DNA of 20,712 nt from Chloroflexota bacterium (GCA_017860675.1 JAGDMV010000006.1:1-20712); one strand, 5' to 3'. Positions 6,053 through 14,694 are shown, counted from the stretch's first letter. Program-made: numbers and translations. Notes: generated from the letters alone by a model not told the origin.

Positions 6053-9000
6053 ATGGCCCGAGCCGCACACCAGGCCGTACCGGTGATGGCCCCCGACGAG
6101 AACACGAAGGAGCCCGGGCCCGGGCCGGTCGGCGAGCCGGAGGCACCCCAGCCGGCGGCCCCGGCCGGGGCGCGGCGACGCGGCCATTCGCGGCCAGCGG
6201 TGCGTCCGCCGGCCGGGACCACGGCTGCCGTCGCTGCTCGGGCCGATAGCGCCTTCGCCCGCGCCGCGGAGTCACGGACCCTGGCGGACGCCGCCTTCGC
6301 CGACGCGATGGCCGCCCTGCGCTTCACTGGCGAGGGAACCCGCGGCTTGACCCTCGAGCGGCGCTGGACCCGGCCCGGCGTCCACCCGTACGACGAGGTG
6401 GCCTGGGAGGTCCGGACCGCGTCGATCGGGAGCGAGGCGGGCAAGGTCGTCTTCGAGCAGAAGGACGTGGAGGTCCCGGCTTTCTGGAGCCAGCTGGCCA
6501 CCAACGTCGTCGTCAGCAAGTACTTCCGTGGTCACCTGGGCACCCCGGAGCGGGAGACCTCCGTCCGGCAGCTGATCGACCGCGTCGTTACCACCCTCAC
6601 CGCCTGGGCCGAGAGCCAGCGCTATTTCGCCACCGACGAGGACCTCGACGCGTTCCGGGCCGAGCTCTCCCATCTGCTCGTCCACCAGAAGATGAGCTTC
6701 AACTCGCCAGTCTGGTTCAACGTCGGCATCGAGCCCAGGCCCCAGTGCTCGGCCTGCTTCATCAACTCGGTGTCGGACTCCATGGTCTCGATCATGGACC
6801 TGGCCAAGACGGAGGCGATGCTCTTCAAGTACGGCTCGGGCGCCGGCAGCAACCTGTCGACCATCCGCTCGTCGCGGGAGAAGATGGCCGGCGGCGGCAC
6901 CGCGTCGGGCCCGGTCAGCTTCATGAAGGGCTACGACTCCTTCGCCGGCGTCGTCAAGAGCGGCGGCAAGACCAGGCGCGCGGCCAAGATGGTCATCCTC
7001 GACGTCGACCACCCCGACATCCTCGACTTCGTCGACAGCAAGATGCTCGAGGAGAAGAAGGCCTGGGCGCTGATCGAGCAGGGCTACGATCCGTCGTTCA
7101 CCGGCGAGGCCTACGGCTCGGTCTTCTTCCAGAACGCCAACCACTCGGTCCGGGTGACCGACGAGTTCATGCAGGCAGTTGTCGACGACCGCCCCTGGAC
7201 GACCCACGCGGTGACCGACGGCCGGCCGATGGACACGATGCCGGCGGCCTCGATCTTCCGGCGCATGGCCGAGGCGGCCTGGCTCTGCGGCGACCCGGGC
7301 ATCCAGTACGACACCACCATCAACGCCTGGAACCCGGTCGCCAACAGCGCCCGCCAGCACGCGACCAACCCGTGCAGCGAGTTCTCCTTCATCAATGACT
7401 CCAGCTGCAATCTGGCCAGCCTCAACCTGATGCGCTTCGTGGGCGAGGACGGCGAGCTCGACGTCGAGGCGTTCCGCTACGCCGCCCGGCTGACGATCAT
7501 CGCCCAGGAGATCATCGTCGACAACGCCTCCTACCCCACCCCGAAGATCGCCGAGAACAGCCATCGCTTCCGGCCGCTCGGCCTCGGCTACGCGAACCTC
7601 GGCGCCCTGCTGATGAGCCGCGGCCTTGGCTACGACTCGCCCGAGGGGCGCAACTACGCCGCCGCGGTGACCGCGATCATGCACGGCGAGGCGTACCGCC
7701 AGAGCGCCGTCATCGCCCGCGACCACGGCGGCCCCTTCGTCGAGTTCGAGAAGAACCGCGAGCCGTTCCTCGGCGTCATCGAGATGCACGTCGAGGCCTC
7801 GCGGCGGATCCCGGCACGCGGCGTCCCGGCGGCGATGCTCGAGGCTGCCCGCCAGGTCAACGAGGAAGCCCTCGAGCTGGGCCGGGTCCACGGCTACCGG
7901 AACGCGCAGGTCACGCTCCTCGCTCCCACCGGCACCATCGCCTTCATGATGGACTGCGACACGACGGGGATCGAGCCCGACATCGCCCTCGTGAAGTACA
8001 AGAAGCTGGTCGGCGAGGGCTACCTCAAGATCGTCAACAACACCGTGCCGCTCGCCCTCCGTCGGCTCGGCTACACCCCCGAGCAGGTCGAGGAGATCGA
8101 CCGCTTCATCGAGGAGCGCGAGACGATCGAGGGCGCCCCGGGCCTGCGTCCCGAGCACCTGCCGGTGTTCGACTGCGCCTTCAAGCCGGTCAACGGCGTC
8201 CGCGCGATCGACCACATGGGCCACGTCCGGATGATGGCCGCCGTCCAGCCCTTCCTCTCGGGGGCGATCAGCAAGACCGTGAACATGCCCGAGACGGCGA
8301 CGCCCGAGGACATCGAGCAGGTCTACCTCGAGGGCTGGCGGATGGGCCTGAAAGCCATCGCCATCTACCGCGACAACTCCAAGCGCAGCCAGCCCCTCTC
8401 GACTGGCAAGAAGAAGGACACCGACGAGGCAGCCGCGTCCGAGGTCGTCGAGGACCTCCGGCGGCGGCTGGCCGAGGCCCAGGCCGAGGCCACCAAGCCC
8501 CATCGCCACCGGCTGCCGGCCGAGCGGACGGCGGTGACCCACAAGTTCGAGGTCTCCGGCCACGAGGGCTACATCATCGTCGGCCTCTACCCCGACGGCC
8601 AGCCGGGCGAGATCTTCCTGAAGATGGCCAAGGAGGGCTCGACCGTCAGCGGGCTGATGGACGCGTTCGCGACCGCGATCAGCTTGGCCCTCCAGTACGG
8701 CGTGCCGCTCCGCGACCTGGTCAACAAGTTCGCCCACGTCCGCTTCGAGCCGGCAGGCTTCACCGCCAACAGCGAGATCCCGATCGCCAAGTCGACGATC
8801 GACTACATCTTCCGCTGGCTCGGCAGCCGCTTCCTGTCGGCCGAGGACAAGGCAACGCTCGGGATCGTCGACCGGGGCACGGGGAGCAGCGGCATCTCGA
8901 TGGCTCCCACCCCCGCGCTCGCGGGGCCGGCTGCGCCGGCCGTCCGCCTGCCCGACGCGGCGGCTTACGCCCCGGCAGCCGAGGAGGGACCGCTGGCGAT

Positions 9001-9340
9001 CGACGAGGCGCTCGAGGGCCGGGACGAGGCCGACCCGCCGCGGGCGACCGCCGTCGCCACCGTCGAGGTGCGGGCGACGGAGCCGCCGGCGACGGAGCCG
9101 CCGGCGACGGGCCGCGCGTCGCTACCAGCCGCGGGCCAGGCCGGTCGCAACGGCGGGGCCCCGAGCAGCAACGGGAAGCAGCCGGCCACGGGCGCGAGCG
9201 CGGCCGCGTTCGGGGCCGAGCGGGCGACGTTCCGGACCCAGGCCGACGCCCCGTCCTGCGCCGACTGCGGCTCGATCATGGTCCGCAACGGCAGCTGCTA
9301 CAAGTGCCTCAACTGCGGGTCGACGAGCGGCTGCAGCTGA
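6053..9340 (+). CDS. nrdJ: Vitamin B12-dependent (class II) ribonucleotide reductase
   Basis: A 1095-aa adenosylcobalamin-dependent reductase converting ribonucleotides to deoxyribonucleotides, independent of oxygen. Active-site residues are visible: C441 (thiyl radical) with N439 and E443 in NPCSE, C452 eleven residues later (redox cysteine), and C235 in QCSACF as the likely partner. Phosphate-binding loops include SGAGSNLST and APTGTIAFMM. A TSCPD-type domain follows at about 830-900, then a variable Ala/Pro/Glu linker (about 950-1060) and a C-terminal cysteine cluster (C1069, C1072, C1082, C1085, C1088, C1094) ending in TSGCS, which supplies zinc binding and the thiol shuttle. The first 70 or so residues are a Pro/Ala-rich extension. 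ATG at 6053 has GAGGAG (6037-6042) 10 nt upstream. Two NrdR-like boxes precede the promoter. Confidence 0.97.
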   Translation: MARAAHQAVPVMAPDENTKEPGPGPVGEPEAPQPAAPAGARRRGHSRPAVRPPAGTTAAVAARADSAFARAAESRTLADAAFADAMAALRFTGEGTRGLTLERRWTRPGVHPYDEVAWEVRTASIGSEAGKVVFEQKDVEVPAFWSQLATNVVVSKYFRGHLGTPERETSVRQLIDRVVTTLTAWAESQRYFATDEDLDAFRAELSHLLVHQKMSFNSPVWFNVGIEPRPQCSACFINSVSDSMVSIMDLAKTEAMLFKYGSGAGSNLSTIRSSREKMAGGGTASGPVSFMKGYDSFAGVVKSGGKTRRAAKMVILDVDHPDILDFVDSKMLEEKKAWALIEQGYDPSFTGEAYGSVFFQNANHSVRVTDEFMQAVVDDRPWTTHAVTDGRPMDTMPAASIFRRMAEAAWLCGDPGIQYDTTINAWNPVANSARQHATNPCSEFSFINDSSCNLASLNLMRFVGEDGELDVEAFRYAARLTIIAQEIIVDNASYPTPKIAENSHRFRPLGLGYANLGALLMSRGLGYDSPEGRNYAAAVTAIMHGEAYRQSAVIARDHGGPFVEFEKNREPFLGVIEMHVEASRRIPARGVPAAMLEAARQVNEEALELGRVHGYRNAQVTLLAPTGTIAFMMDCDTTGIEPDIALVKYKKLVGEGYLKIVNNTVPLALRRLGYTPEQVEEIDRFIEERETIEGAPGLRPEHLPVFDCAFKPVNGVRAIDHMGHVRMMAAVQPFLSGAISKTVNMPETATPEDIEQVYLEGWRMGLKAIAIYRDNSKRSQPLSTGKKKDTDEAAASEVVEDLRRRLAEAQAEATKPHRHRLPAERTAVTHKFEVSGHEGYIIVGLYPDGQPGEIFLKMAKEGSTVSGLMDAFATAISLALQYGVPLRDLVNKFAHVRFEPAGFTANSEIPIAKSTIDYIFRWLGSRFLSAEDKATLGIVDRGTGSSGISMAPTPALAGPAAPAVRLPDAAAYAPAAEEGPLAIDEALEGRDEADPPRATAVATVEVRATEPPATEPPATGRASLPAAGQAGRNGGAPSSNGKQPATGASAAAFGAERATFRTQADAPSCADCGSIMVRNGSCYKCLNCGSTSGCS
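9073..9110 (+). repeat. 15-bp in-frame tandem repeat in the nrdJ linker
   Basis: The unit GGCGACGGAGCCGCC occurs twice exactly (9073-9087, 9088-9102) followed by half a copy (9103-9110). It encodes repeated ATEPP pentapeptides in the flexible linker between the catalytic body and the C-terminal cysteine cluster. Such a unit can change copy number without breaking the frame. Confidence 0.8.
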
Positions 9341-9350
9341 CGCGCGACAT

Positions 9351-9368
9351 GCCGGGCGACCGCCCGGC
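9351..9368. terminator. Hairpin between convergent nrdJ and protease genes
   Basis: GCCGGGC (9351-9357) pairs perfectly with GCCCGGC (9362-9368) around a GACC loop, 10 nt after the nrdJ stop and 17 nt after the end of the protease gene on the other strand. The stem is symmetric, so it could serve both directions. No T-tract is present. Confidence 0.5.
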
Positions 9369-9385
9369 GGCGAGCACGATCGGGC

Positions 9386-10180
9386 TCAGGGCAGGACCAC
9401 GAACTGGCCGAGGAACGCGCGGGCCCAGGGCGTATCCAGCCGCCAGGTCGTGTCCGTCGCCCGGCAGAACATGTCGCCGGTGACCGTCAGCGCGACGACT
9501 GTCTTGCCCGTGCCGAGGAAGTGCGGCCCGCCCGAGTCGCCGTAGCAGGTGCCGCCGCTGCCGGTCGAGGGGTTCATCGACAGCTGGAGCCAGGCCGGCC
9601 GCAGGGCCAGGAAGCCCTGGCTGACGAACCGCCGCTGCGGGTCCCAGGTGAGGGAGTGCTGCCCCTTCTGCTTCGCGTCGCGGACGGTGCCGTAGCCCAC
9701 CGCAACGAAGCGCTGGTCCTTGAGCCCCAGCCGGTCGAGCAGGCCCGCCGCCGGCAGGCTGGCAGGCTCGATGCCCGCCACCGGGGAGTCGAGGATGACG
9801 ACGGCAACGTCGTAGGTGTTGCTGGCGCCGCCGGTCGCGTAGCGCGGGTGCTGATGGTAGGTCCCTGCCAGCAGCGTCGCGGCCGGGGTGAAGCTCGGGT
9901 CGAAGGTCACCCAGACCTCGTCCGGGTCGACGCCCAGCGCCGGCAGGAAGTCGGTGCAGTGAGCCGCCGTCAGGAAGACGGTCGGCGAGATGAGCGTGCC
10001 CGAGCAGACGAGGTCCGGGGCGCCGCCGGTGCCGATGGGCGCGACCAGGGCCCCGACCCAGGGGTGGCGGTCCCCGTCGAGCTGGCCGAAGGTGATTGCC
10101 CCGGCCGGGGCGGCGATGGCGGCGAGGACCACGATGGCGGCCACGGCAGCTGCCGGGGCGCGCAGACGGCGTGCAGGCAT
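9386..10180 (-). CDS. Secreted trypsin-like serine protease (S1 family)
   Basis: A 264-aa exported S1 peptidase. The signal peptide has a basic start (MPARRLR), a hydrophobic core and a probable cleavage after APAGA near residue 28. The catalytic triad is clear: H74 in LTAAHC, D124 in TYDVAVV and S216 in YGDSGGP. Cysteines C59/C75 and C212/C239 fit the usual S1 disulfides. The residue at the bottom of the specificity pocket cannot be assigned confidently. ATG at 10180 is preferred over an ATG six codons upstream because GGAGG (10191-10187) lies 6 nt before it. It is monocistronic and convergent with nrdJ. The role is probably extracellular proteolysis; the substrate is unknown. Confidence 0.93.
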   Translation of the reverse strand: MPARRLRAPAAAVAAIVVLAAIAAPAGAITFGQLDGDRHPWVGALVAPIGTGGAPDLVCSGTLISPTVFLTAAHCTDFLPALGVDPDEVWVTFDPSFTPAATLLAGTYHQHPRYATGGASNTYDVAVVILDSPVAGIEPASLPAAGLLDRLGLKDQRFVAVGYGTVRDAKQKGQHSLTWDPQRRFVSQGFLALRPAWLQLSMNPSTGSGGTCYGDSGGPHFLGTGKTVVALTVTGDMFCRATDTTWRLDTPWARAFLGQFVVLP

Positions 10181-10463
10181 GATCGACCTCCGGCCCATGC
10201 TCCGGTTCCCTCCGCACTGGGGCGCGCGGCAGCCGGAGCGTGCGCCGCCAGCCCGAAGGCGTCAAGGCGGTGCGCCCGGCGACGGGCAGCTGCTGGTGAC
10301 CCTGCGCGCCGCCGCCTGGCGGATCGCAGCGCACCACCGGGCAGCCGCGCCGCGGCGTGCGTGGCGGTGAGAGCGCGGCCGCTGCGCCGGACCTGACGCC
10401 GACCGGCCGGGGCGAGGCGTCGATCCGCCTAGCGCACCTCCCGACCCGAACACGTCTCGAAAG
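10181..10463. other. Intergenic region between divergent protease and acsA genes
   Basis: About 280 nt of very GC-rich sequence upstream of the acsA promoter. Apart from the protease ribosome-binding site at its left edge I see no gene, clear hairpin or recognisable promoter for the protease. Confidence 0.5.
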
Positions 10464-10492
10464 TTGCCAATGGTCGGGGACATGGGCACAAT
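10464..10492 (+). promoter_or_regulatory. Candidate acsA promoter
   Basis: TTGCCA (10464-10469), a 17-bp spacer and CACAAT (10487-10492) match sigma-70 consensus at five and four positions. Transcription would begin near 10499, giving a leader of about 37 nt that contains the strong AAGGAGG ribosome-binding site. Confidence 0.45.
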
Positions 10493-10535
10493 GCCGCCTT
10501 TACCTCGGTCGGCCGAGATCGGAAGGAGGCACGTC

Positions 10536-12485
10536 GTGTCCGAGCTGTTCCCGGTCAAGCCCCACATCGCGGAGCGCGCGCACATCAACAGCCTGGCCGA
10601 GTACGAGCGACTCTACCGGCTGTCGCTGGACAACCCCGAGTGGTTCTGGGCAGAGCAGGCAAAGTCGATCAGCTGGTTCCACCCCTGGAACGTGGTCTTC
10701 GACGCCGACTACGACGAGGTCGACTTCGCCTGGTACACGGCCGGCCGTCTCAACGCGGCCTTCAACTGCATCGACCGGCACCTGGAGAGCCTTGGCGATC
10801 GGACCGCGATCATCTGGGCCCAGGACGAGCCGGGCGCCTACCAGCACATCACCTACCGCGAGCTGAAGCACCACGTGGGCCGGGTGGCGAACGTGCTCCA
10901 CTCGCACGGCGTTCGGCGGGGCGACCGCGTCGCCATCTACATGACGGTGATGCCCGAGCTCGTCTACACCATGCTGGCCTGCGCCAAGATCGGCGCCATC
11001 CACTCGGTCGTGTTCGGCGGCTTCAGCTCCGAGGCGCTGCGCGACCGGATCGTCGACGCCCGCTGCGAGGTGGTGGTGACCGCCAACGAGGGCCTGCGGG
11101 GCGGCAAGCACATCCCGCTCAAAGCCACGGTCGACCGGGCCATCGAGGGCATGTCCATGGTCGACACGGTGCTGGTGGCCCGGCGAACCGACACGGACGT
11201 GCCCATGGTCGCCGGCCGCGACCACTGGCTCGACGAGGAGTGCCTCAAGCAGCGCTCGACCTGCACCAGCGAGTGGATGGGGGCGGAGGACCCGCTCTTC
11301 ATCCTCTACACCTCAGGCAGCACGGGCAAGCCGAAGGGCCTGATGCACACGACGGGCGGCTACCTCGTCTACGCCGCCTTCACCCACAAGCTCGTCTTCG
11401 ACTACCACCCCGGCGACATCTACTTCTGCGCCGCCGACATCGGCTGGATCACCGGCCACACCTACATCGTCTACGGCCCGCTGCTCAACGGGGCCACCAC
11501 CGTCATCTTCGAGTCGACGCCGACGTACCCTGATCCGGGCCGCTACTGGCGGATCGTGGACGACCTCGGGGTCAACATCTTCTACACCTCCCCGACCGCC
11601 CTGCGGGCCATCGCCCAGCACGGCGACGAGTGGGTGAAGCGGCACCGCCGGACTACCCTCCGCGTGCTCGGCAGCGTCGGCGAGCCGATCAACCCCGAGG
11701 TCTGGCGCTGGTACCACGACGTGGTCGGCAACGAGCGCTGCGCCGTCGTCGACACCTGGTGGCAGACGGAGACCGGCGGCATCCTCATCACGCCACTGCC
11801 GGGCGTCACGCCGACGAAGCCGGGCTCGGCGACGCTGCCGTTCTTCGGCGTCAAGCCGCTCATCCTGGACACGGCCGACGGCAAGATCCTGGAGGGCAAC
11901 GACGTCAGCGGGGCGCTCTGCCTGGCGACGCCCTGGCCGGGCCAGGCGCGGACGGTGTGGGGCGACCACCACCGCTTCAAGGAGACCTACTTCACCCAGT
12001 ACCCGGGGCACTACTTCACCGGCGACGGAGCGCGGCGCGACGAGGATGGCTACTACTGGATCACCGGCCGCATCGACGACGTCCTCAACGTCTCCGGGCA
12101 CCGCCTGGGAACGGCGGAGATCGAGAGCGCGCTGGTGGCCCACGAAGCGGTCGCGGAGGCGGCCGTGGTCGGCTTCCCGCACCCGATCAAGGGGCAAGGC
12201 ATCTACGCCTACGTTCTCCTGACGGCGGACTACAGCACGGCCGACCACGACGAACTCCAGGGCGCGCTGAAGGAGCAGGTCCGCCACATGATCGGCGGCT
12301 TCGCCGCCCCGGACGTGGTCCACATCGCGTCGGGCCTGCCGAAGACCCGAAGCGGCAAGATCATGCGGCGGATCCTGCGCAAGATCGCCGCCTCGGAGTA
12401 CACGGGCCTCGGCGACCTGACGACGCTGGCCGAGCCGGAAGTGGTCGAGCGGCTCATCGAGGAGCACCGCGCGACGCTGGACTGA
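10536..12485 (+). CDS. acsA: Acetyl-CoA synthetase (AMP-forming)
   Basis: A 649-aa ligase making acetyl-CoA from acetate, ATP and CoA through acetyl-AMP, the standard route for acetate use. Family motifs are intact: the P-loop TSGSTGKPKG (259-268), WWQTETGG (408-415), the hinge region with GDGARRDEDGYYWITGR, and the C-terminal PKTRSGKIMRR with K608, equivalent to the lysine whose acylation inactivates the enzyme in other bacteria. Length is typical. The start is GTG at 10536, because AAGGAGG (10523-10529) lies 6 nt upstream; in-frame starts further upstream overlap the candidate promoter. It is monocistronic and convergent with gdh. No acetyltransferase or deacetylase gene is seen nearby. Confidence 0.97.
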   Translation: MSELFPVKPHIAERAHINSLAEYERLYRLSLDNPEWFWAEQAKSISWFHPWNVVFDADYDEVDFAWYTAGRLNAAFNCIDRHLESLGDRTAIIWAQDEPGAYQHITYRELKHHVGRVANVLHSHGVRRGDRVAIYMTVMPELVYTMLACAKIGAIHSVVFGGFSSEALRDRIVDARCEVVVTANEGLRGGKHIPLKATVDRAIEGMSMVDTVLVARRTDTDVPMVAGRDHWLDEECLKQRSTCTSEWMGAEDPLFILYTSGSTGKPKGLMHTTGGYLVYAAFTHKLVFDYHPGDIYFCAADIGWITGHTYIVYGPLLNGATTVIFESTPTYPDPGRYWRIVDDLGVNIFYTSPTALRAIAQHGDEWVKRHRRTTLRVLGSVGEPINPEVWRWYHDVVGNERCAVVDTWWQTETGGILITPLPGVTPTKPGSATLPFFGVKPLILDTADGKILEGNDVSGALCLATPWPGQARTVWGDHHRFKETYFTQYPGHYFTGDGARRDEDGYYWITGRIDDVLNVSGHRLGTAEIESALVAHEAVAEAAVVGFPHPIKGQGIYAYVLLTADYSTADHDELQGALKEQVRHMIGGFAAPDVVHIASGLPKTRSGKIMRRILRKIAASEYTGLGDLTTLAEPEVVERLIEEHRATLD

Positions 12486-12527
12486 ACGAGCCGCTGGATC
12501 GCGGGGCGGCAGCGAGGCCGGTGGAGC

Positions 12528-12565
12528 GGCTGCCCGCCCGGCCCTGCCGGACGGGGCGGGCAGCC
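12528..12565. terminator. Strong bidirectional terminator hairpin between acsA and gdh
   Basis: GGCTGCCCGCCC (12528-12539) pairs with GGGCGGGCAGCC (12554-12565), a perfect 12-bp stem around a 14-nt loop. It lies 42 nt after the acsA stop and 16 nt beyond the gdh stop on the other strand. No T-tract follows, as is common in very GC-rich genomes. Confidence 0.7.
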
Positions 12566-12581
12566 AGCCCTGGGAGGGAAT

Positions 12582-13919
12582 CTACGGGTAGAGCCCGCGG
12601 ATGGCCGTTGCCCTGGCTACCCGCTCGACGGCGATCGCCTGGGCGGCGAGCCGCGGGTCGATGTCGTCGTCGGCCGCCCGTCGCCAGACTCGGTCGGCGG
12701 CCCGGAGGATGACCCGGCGGAGCCGGTCGTTGATCTCCTCGAGCGTCCAGAACAGGGCCTCCCGGTTCTGGACCCACTCGAAGTAGCTCACGATCACCCC
12801 GCCGGCGTTGCACAGGATGTCCGGGATCACGGTCACCCCGTTGGCGCGCAGGATCGGGTCGGCGTCCGGCATCGTCGGCCCGTTGGCGCCCTCGGCCAGG
12901 ATCCGGGCGCGGACGCGACCGGCGTTCTTGCCGGTCACCTGGCCGTCGAGCGCGGCCAGGACGACGACGTCCACGTCCAGGCCGATCAGCTCCTCGTTGG
13001 TGATCGGGAAGGTCCCCGGCGCTCCGGCAACACTGCCGGTCTGGCGAGCCCGGTCCCGGAGCGCGGCCAGGTCGAGGCCCCCGGCGGCCACCACGCCCCC
13101 GCCGATGTCGGTCACGGCGATCACCTCAACGCCGAGCTGGGCCAGCAGCCGTGCGGCCGCCTCACCCACGTTCCCGAAGCCCTGGACGGCAGCGGTCGCC
13201 CCGGCCAGCGGAAGGCCGATGCGACGGGCCGCATCCTCGACGCAGTAGACAACGCCCTGACCGGTCGCGTCGCCGCGCCCTTCGGATCCGCCGATCTCGA
13301 GCGGCTTGCCGGTCATGACGCCGGGGATCGAGTAGCCGCGGTGCATCGACAGCGTGTCCATCATCCAGGCCATGACCTGGGCGTTGGTGTTGACATCAGG
13401 GGCGGGGATGTCGCGCTCGGGGCCGATGACCTCGGCCATCTCGGTGGCGAAGCGGCGGGCCAGCCGCTCGACCTCCCGCGGCGACATCTGCAGCGGATCG
13501 CAGGCCACGCCGCCCTTCGCGCCCCCGAACGGGACGTCCACCAGGGCGCACTTCCAGGTCATCCACATCGCCAGCGCCCGGACCTCGTCGAGGTCGGCCT
13601 GCGGGTGGAAGCGGATGCCGCCCTTCGCCGGGCCGCGGCTGAGGTTGTGCTGGACCCGGTAGCCCGTGTACACCTCGGTCCGGCCATCGTCCATCCGCAC
13701 CGGGAGCGAGAACATCCACTCGCGCCTCGCCTGCCGCAGGATCGCCCGCAGCTCCGGGTCGAGGCTGATGTGGTCGGCGGCCCGGTCGAACTGCTCGAGC
13801 GCGGCACCGAGCGCGCCGGCCGGGTGAGCCGGGGCTGGTGCTTCCGGGCGCGGGCGGCCGGGCGTCGTGGTCGGGCCGGCGGCCCTCGCGCGGACGGGGG
13901 CGATCGTCGATTCCTGCAT
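12582..13919 (-). CDS. Glutamate dehydrogenase (Glu/Leu/Phe/Val dehydrogenase family)
   Basis: A 445-aa hexameric-type dehydrogenase interconverting glutamate with 2-oxoglutarate and ammonia using NAD(P). K99 in RGPAKGGIRFHP, K123, catalytic K135 in VPFGGAKGG and D175 in APDVNTNAQ match the family's substrate and catalytic residues. The Rossmann motif is GFGNVG (247-252), with D271 at the end of the second strand (VTDIGGG). A 35-residue Ala/Pro-rich extension precedes the conserved core. ATG at 13919 (MQEST) was chosen because GGAG lies 6 nt upstream; an ATG five codons earlier (MPTEF) has no ribosome-binding site. Coenzyme preference cannot be read reliably. Its upstream region carries a repeated TGAAC operator-like element. 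Confidence 0.94.
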   Translation of the reverse strand: MQESTIAPVRARAAGPTTTPGRPRPEAPAPAHPAGALGAALEQFDRAADHISLDPELRAILRQARREWMFSLPVRMDDGRTEVYTGYRVQHNLSRGPAKGGIRFHPQADLDEVRALAMWMTWKCALVDVPFGGAKGGVACDPLQMSPREVERLARRFATEMAEVIGPERDIPAPDVNTNAQVMAWMMDTLSMHRGYSIPGVMTGKPLEIGGSEGRGDATGQGVVYCVEDAARRIGLPLAGATAAVQGFGNVGEAAARLLAQLGVEVIAVTDIGGGVVAAGGLDLAALRDRARQTGSVAGAPGTFPITNEELIGLDVDVVVLAALDGQVTGKNAGRVRARILAEGANGPTMPDADPILRANGVTVIPDILCNAGGVIVSYFEWVQNREALFWTLEEINDRLRRVILRAADRVWRRAADDDIDPRLAAQAIAVERVARATAIRGLYP

Positions 13920-14050
13920 CGTGAACTCCGTTGGCATGGGGCAGCGGTGCGGCACAACTGGCAGCAGCGCGGGGCGCACGGCCGGGCAACCTCGGGCCGG
14001 GCTGCCCCCGCATGGTGACGCGGGCGTGCGACGGGAACGATGGACGCACA

Positions 14051-14102
14051 TGAACAGCGCGTGAACAATTCGGCCACCCTGGCAGTGTTCACGTGCCGTT
14101 CA
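14051..14102. promoter_or_regulatory. Operator-like inverted pair of 11-bp direct repeats upstream of gdh
   Basis: Two 17-bp arms, TGAACAGCGCGTGAACA (14051-14067) and TGTTCACGTGCCGTTCA (14086-14102), are inverted copies matching at 15 of 17 positions and separated by 18 bp. Each arm holds two half-sites 11 bp apart: TGAAC at 14051 and 14062, GTTCA at 14087 and 14098. A fifth GTTCA at 14120-14124 keeps the same 11-bp phase (22 bp on). Half-sites spaced 11 bp are typical of OmpR/PhoB/GlnR-type response regulators. The element lies 131 nt before the gdh start and 134 nt before the Cys-rich gene, between divergent genes, so it could control either. I see no clear -35/-10 pair for either gene. Confidence 0.6.
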
Positions 14103-14236
14103 TGCGCCTTTCCCCGCGGGTTCAGGTCGCGCCGATAGGGTCCGGCACGAGCCGATTTCGGCCGGTCACCGTACGGGCGGGGCGTCGCAGAGGACCTCCA
14201 GCGGAACCTGCGGACCCCGCCCACCAGGAACGAGAG

Positions 14237-14560
14237 ATGCGAGAACAGGACGCGATCGCCTTCCACTGCACTACTTGCGAGGGCCCGGTCACGGGCGAAC
14301 CGGTGTTCCATCTCGGTCTCGCCTTCTGCTGCCCGGGCTGCGCCGCCGATGGCCCATGCACCTGCAGCTACGATCCGCCGGGGGCGGCCCGGCTGCATCG
14401 CGTGCGGCACGAGCGCGCCATCGAGAGCGATGCCTGGGTCGACGAGCCCGACGAGCCGGGCATCCCGGCGTATCCGCCGCTCCGCCCCGCCGCGGCGCCC
14501 GGCGCCAGCCCGCTCGCATCACCGACCCGGGCGGTGCCGGCCGTACGCAGCGCCCGCTGA
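14237..14560 (+). CDS. Small cysteine-rich putative metal-binding protein
   Basis: A 107-aa cytosolic protein. The N-terminal 45 residues carry seven cysteines: FHCTTCEGP, then AFCCPGC, then GPCTCSYD. A CxxC knuckle followed about 20 residues later by CCxxC resembles the metal-binding domain found before some heavy-metal P-type ATPases (CFHCG...FCCxGC). The rest is acidic and then Pro/Ala-rich and probably disordered. ATG at 14237 was chosen because AGGAA lies 6 nt upstream and the cysteine domain starts immediately; the frame is open upstream to 14093, but that stretch looks non-coding and contains operator half-sites. Zinc or another metal is inferred. The partner is unknown. Confidence 0.7.
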   Translation: MREQDAIAFHCTTCEGPVTGEPVFHLGLAFCCPGCAADGPCTCSYDPPGAARLHRVRHERAIESDAWVDEPDEPGIPAYPPLRPAAAPGASPLASPTRAVPAVRSAR

Positions 14561-14694
14561 CTCCCTCCCCACCGGATCCGCGCGCACCGGGGCCGGCGCC
14601 CCCATAGCCCTAGCCGAGGATCCGGGTTCGAAGCCCCTCCGTTCTCCTGCGCGTGAGCGCCTCCCTGCCCCTGAGCGCGTATCCTGAGGACGCG

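Noticed and set aside
6272..8737. An 821-codon open frame antisense to nrdJ
   Set aside because: It is a codon-bias shadow: low complexity, rich in Val/Asp/Gly/Arg/His, no family motifs, while the plus strand encodes a complete reductase.
14624..14636. A tRNA T-arm-like stretch (GGGTTCGAAGCCC) before the histidine kinase gene
   Set aside because: Only three stem pairs form, and no matching acceptor, D or anticodon arm can be built around it.
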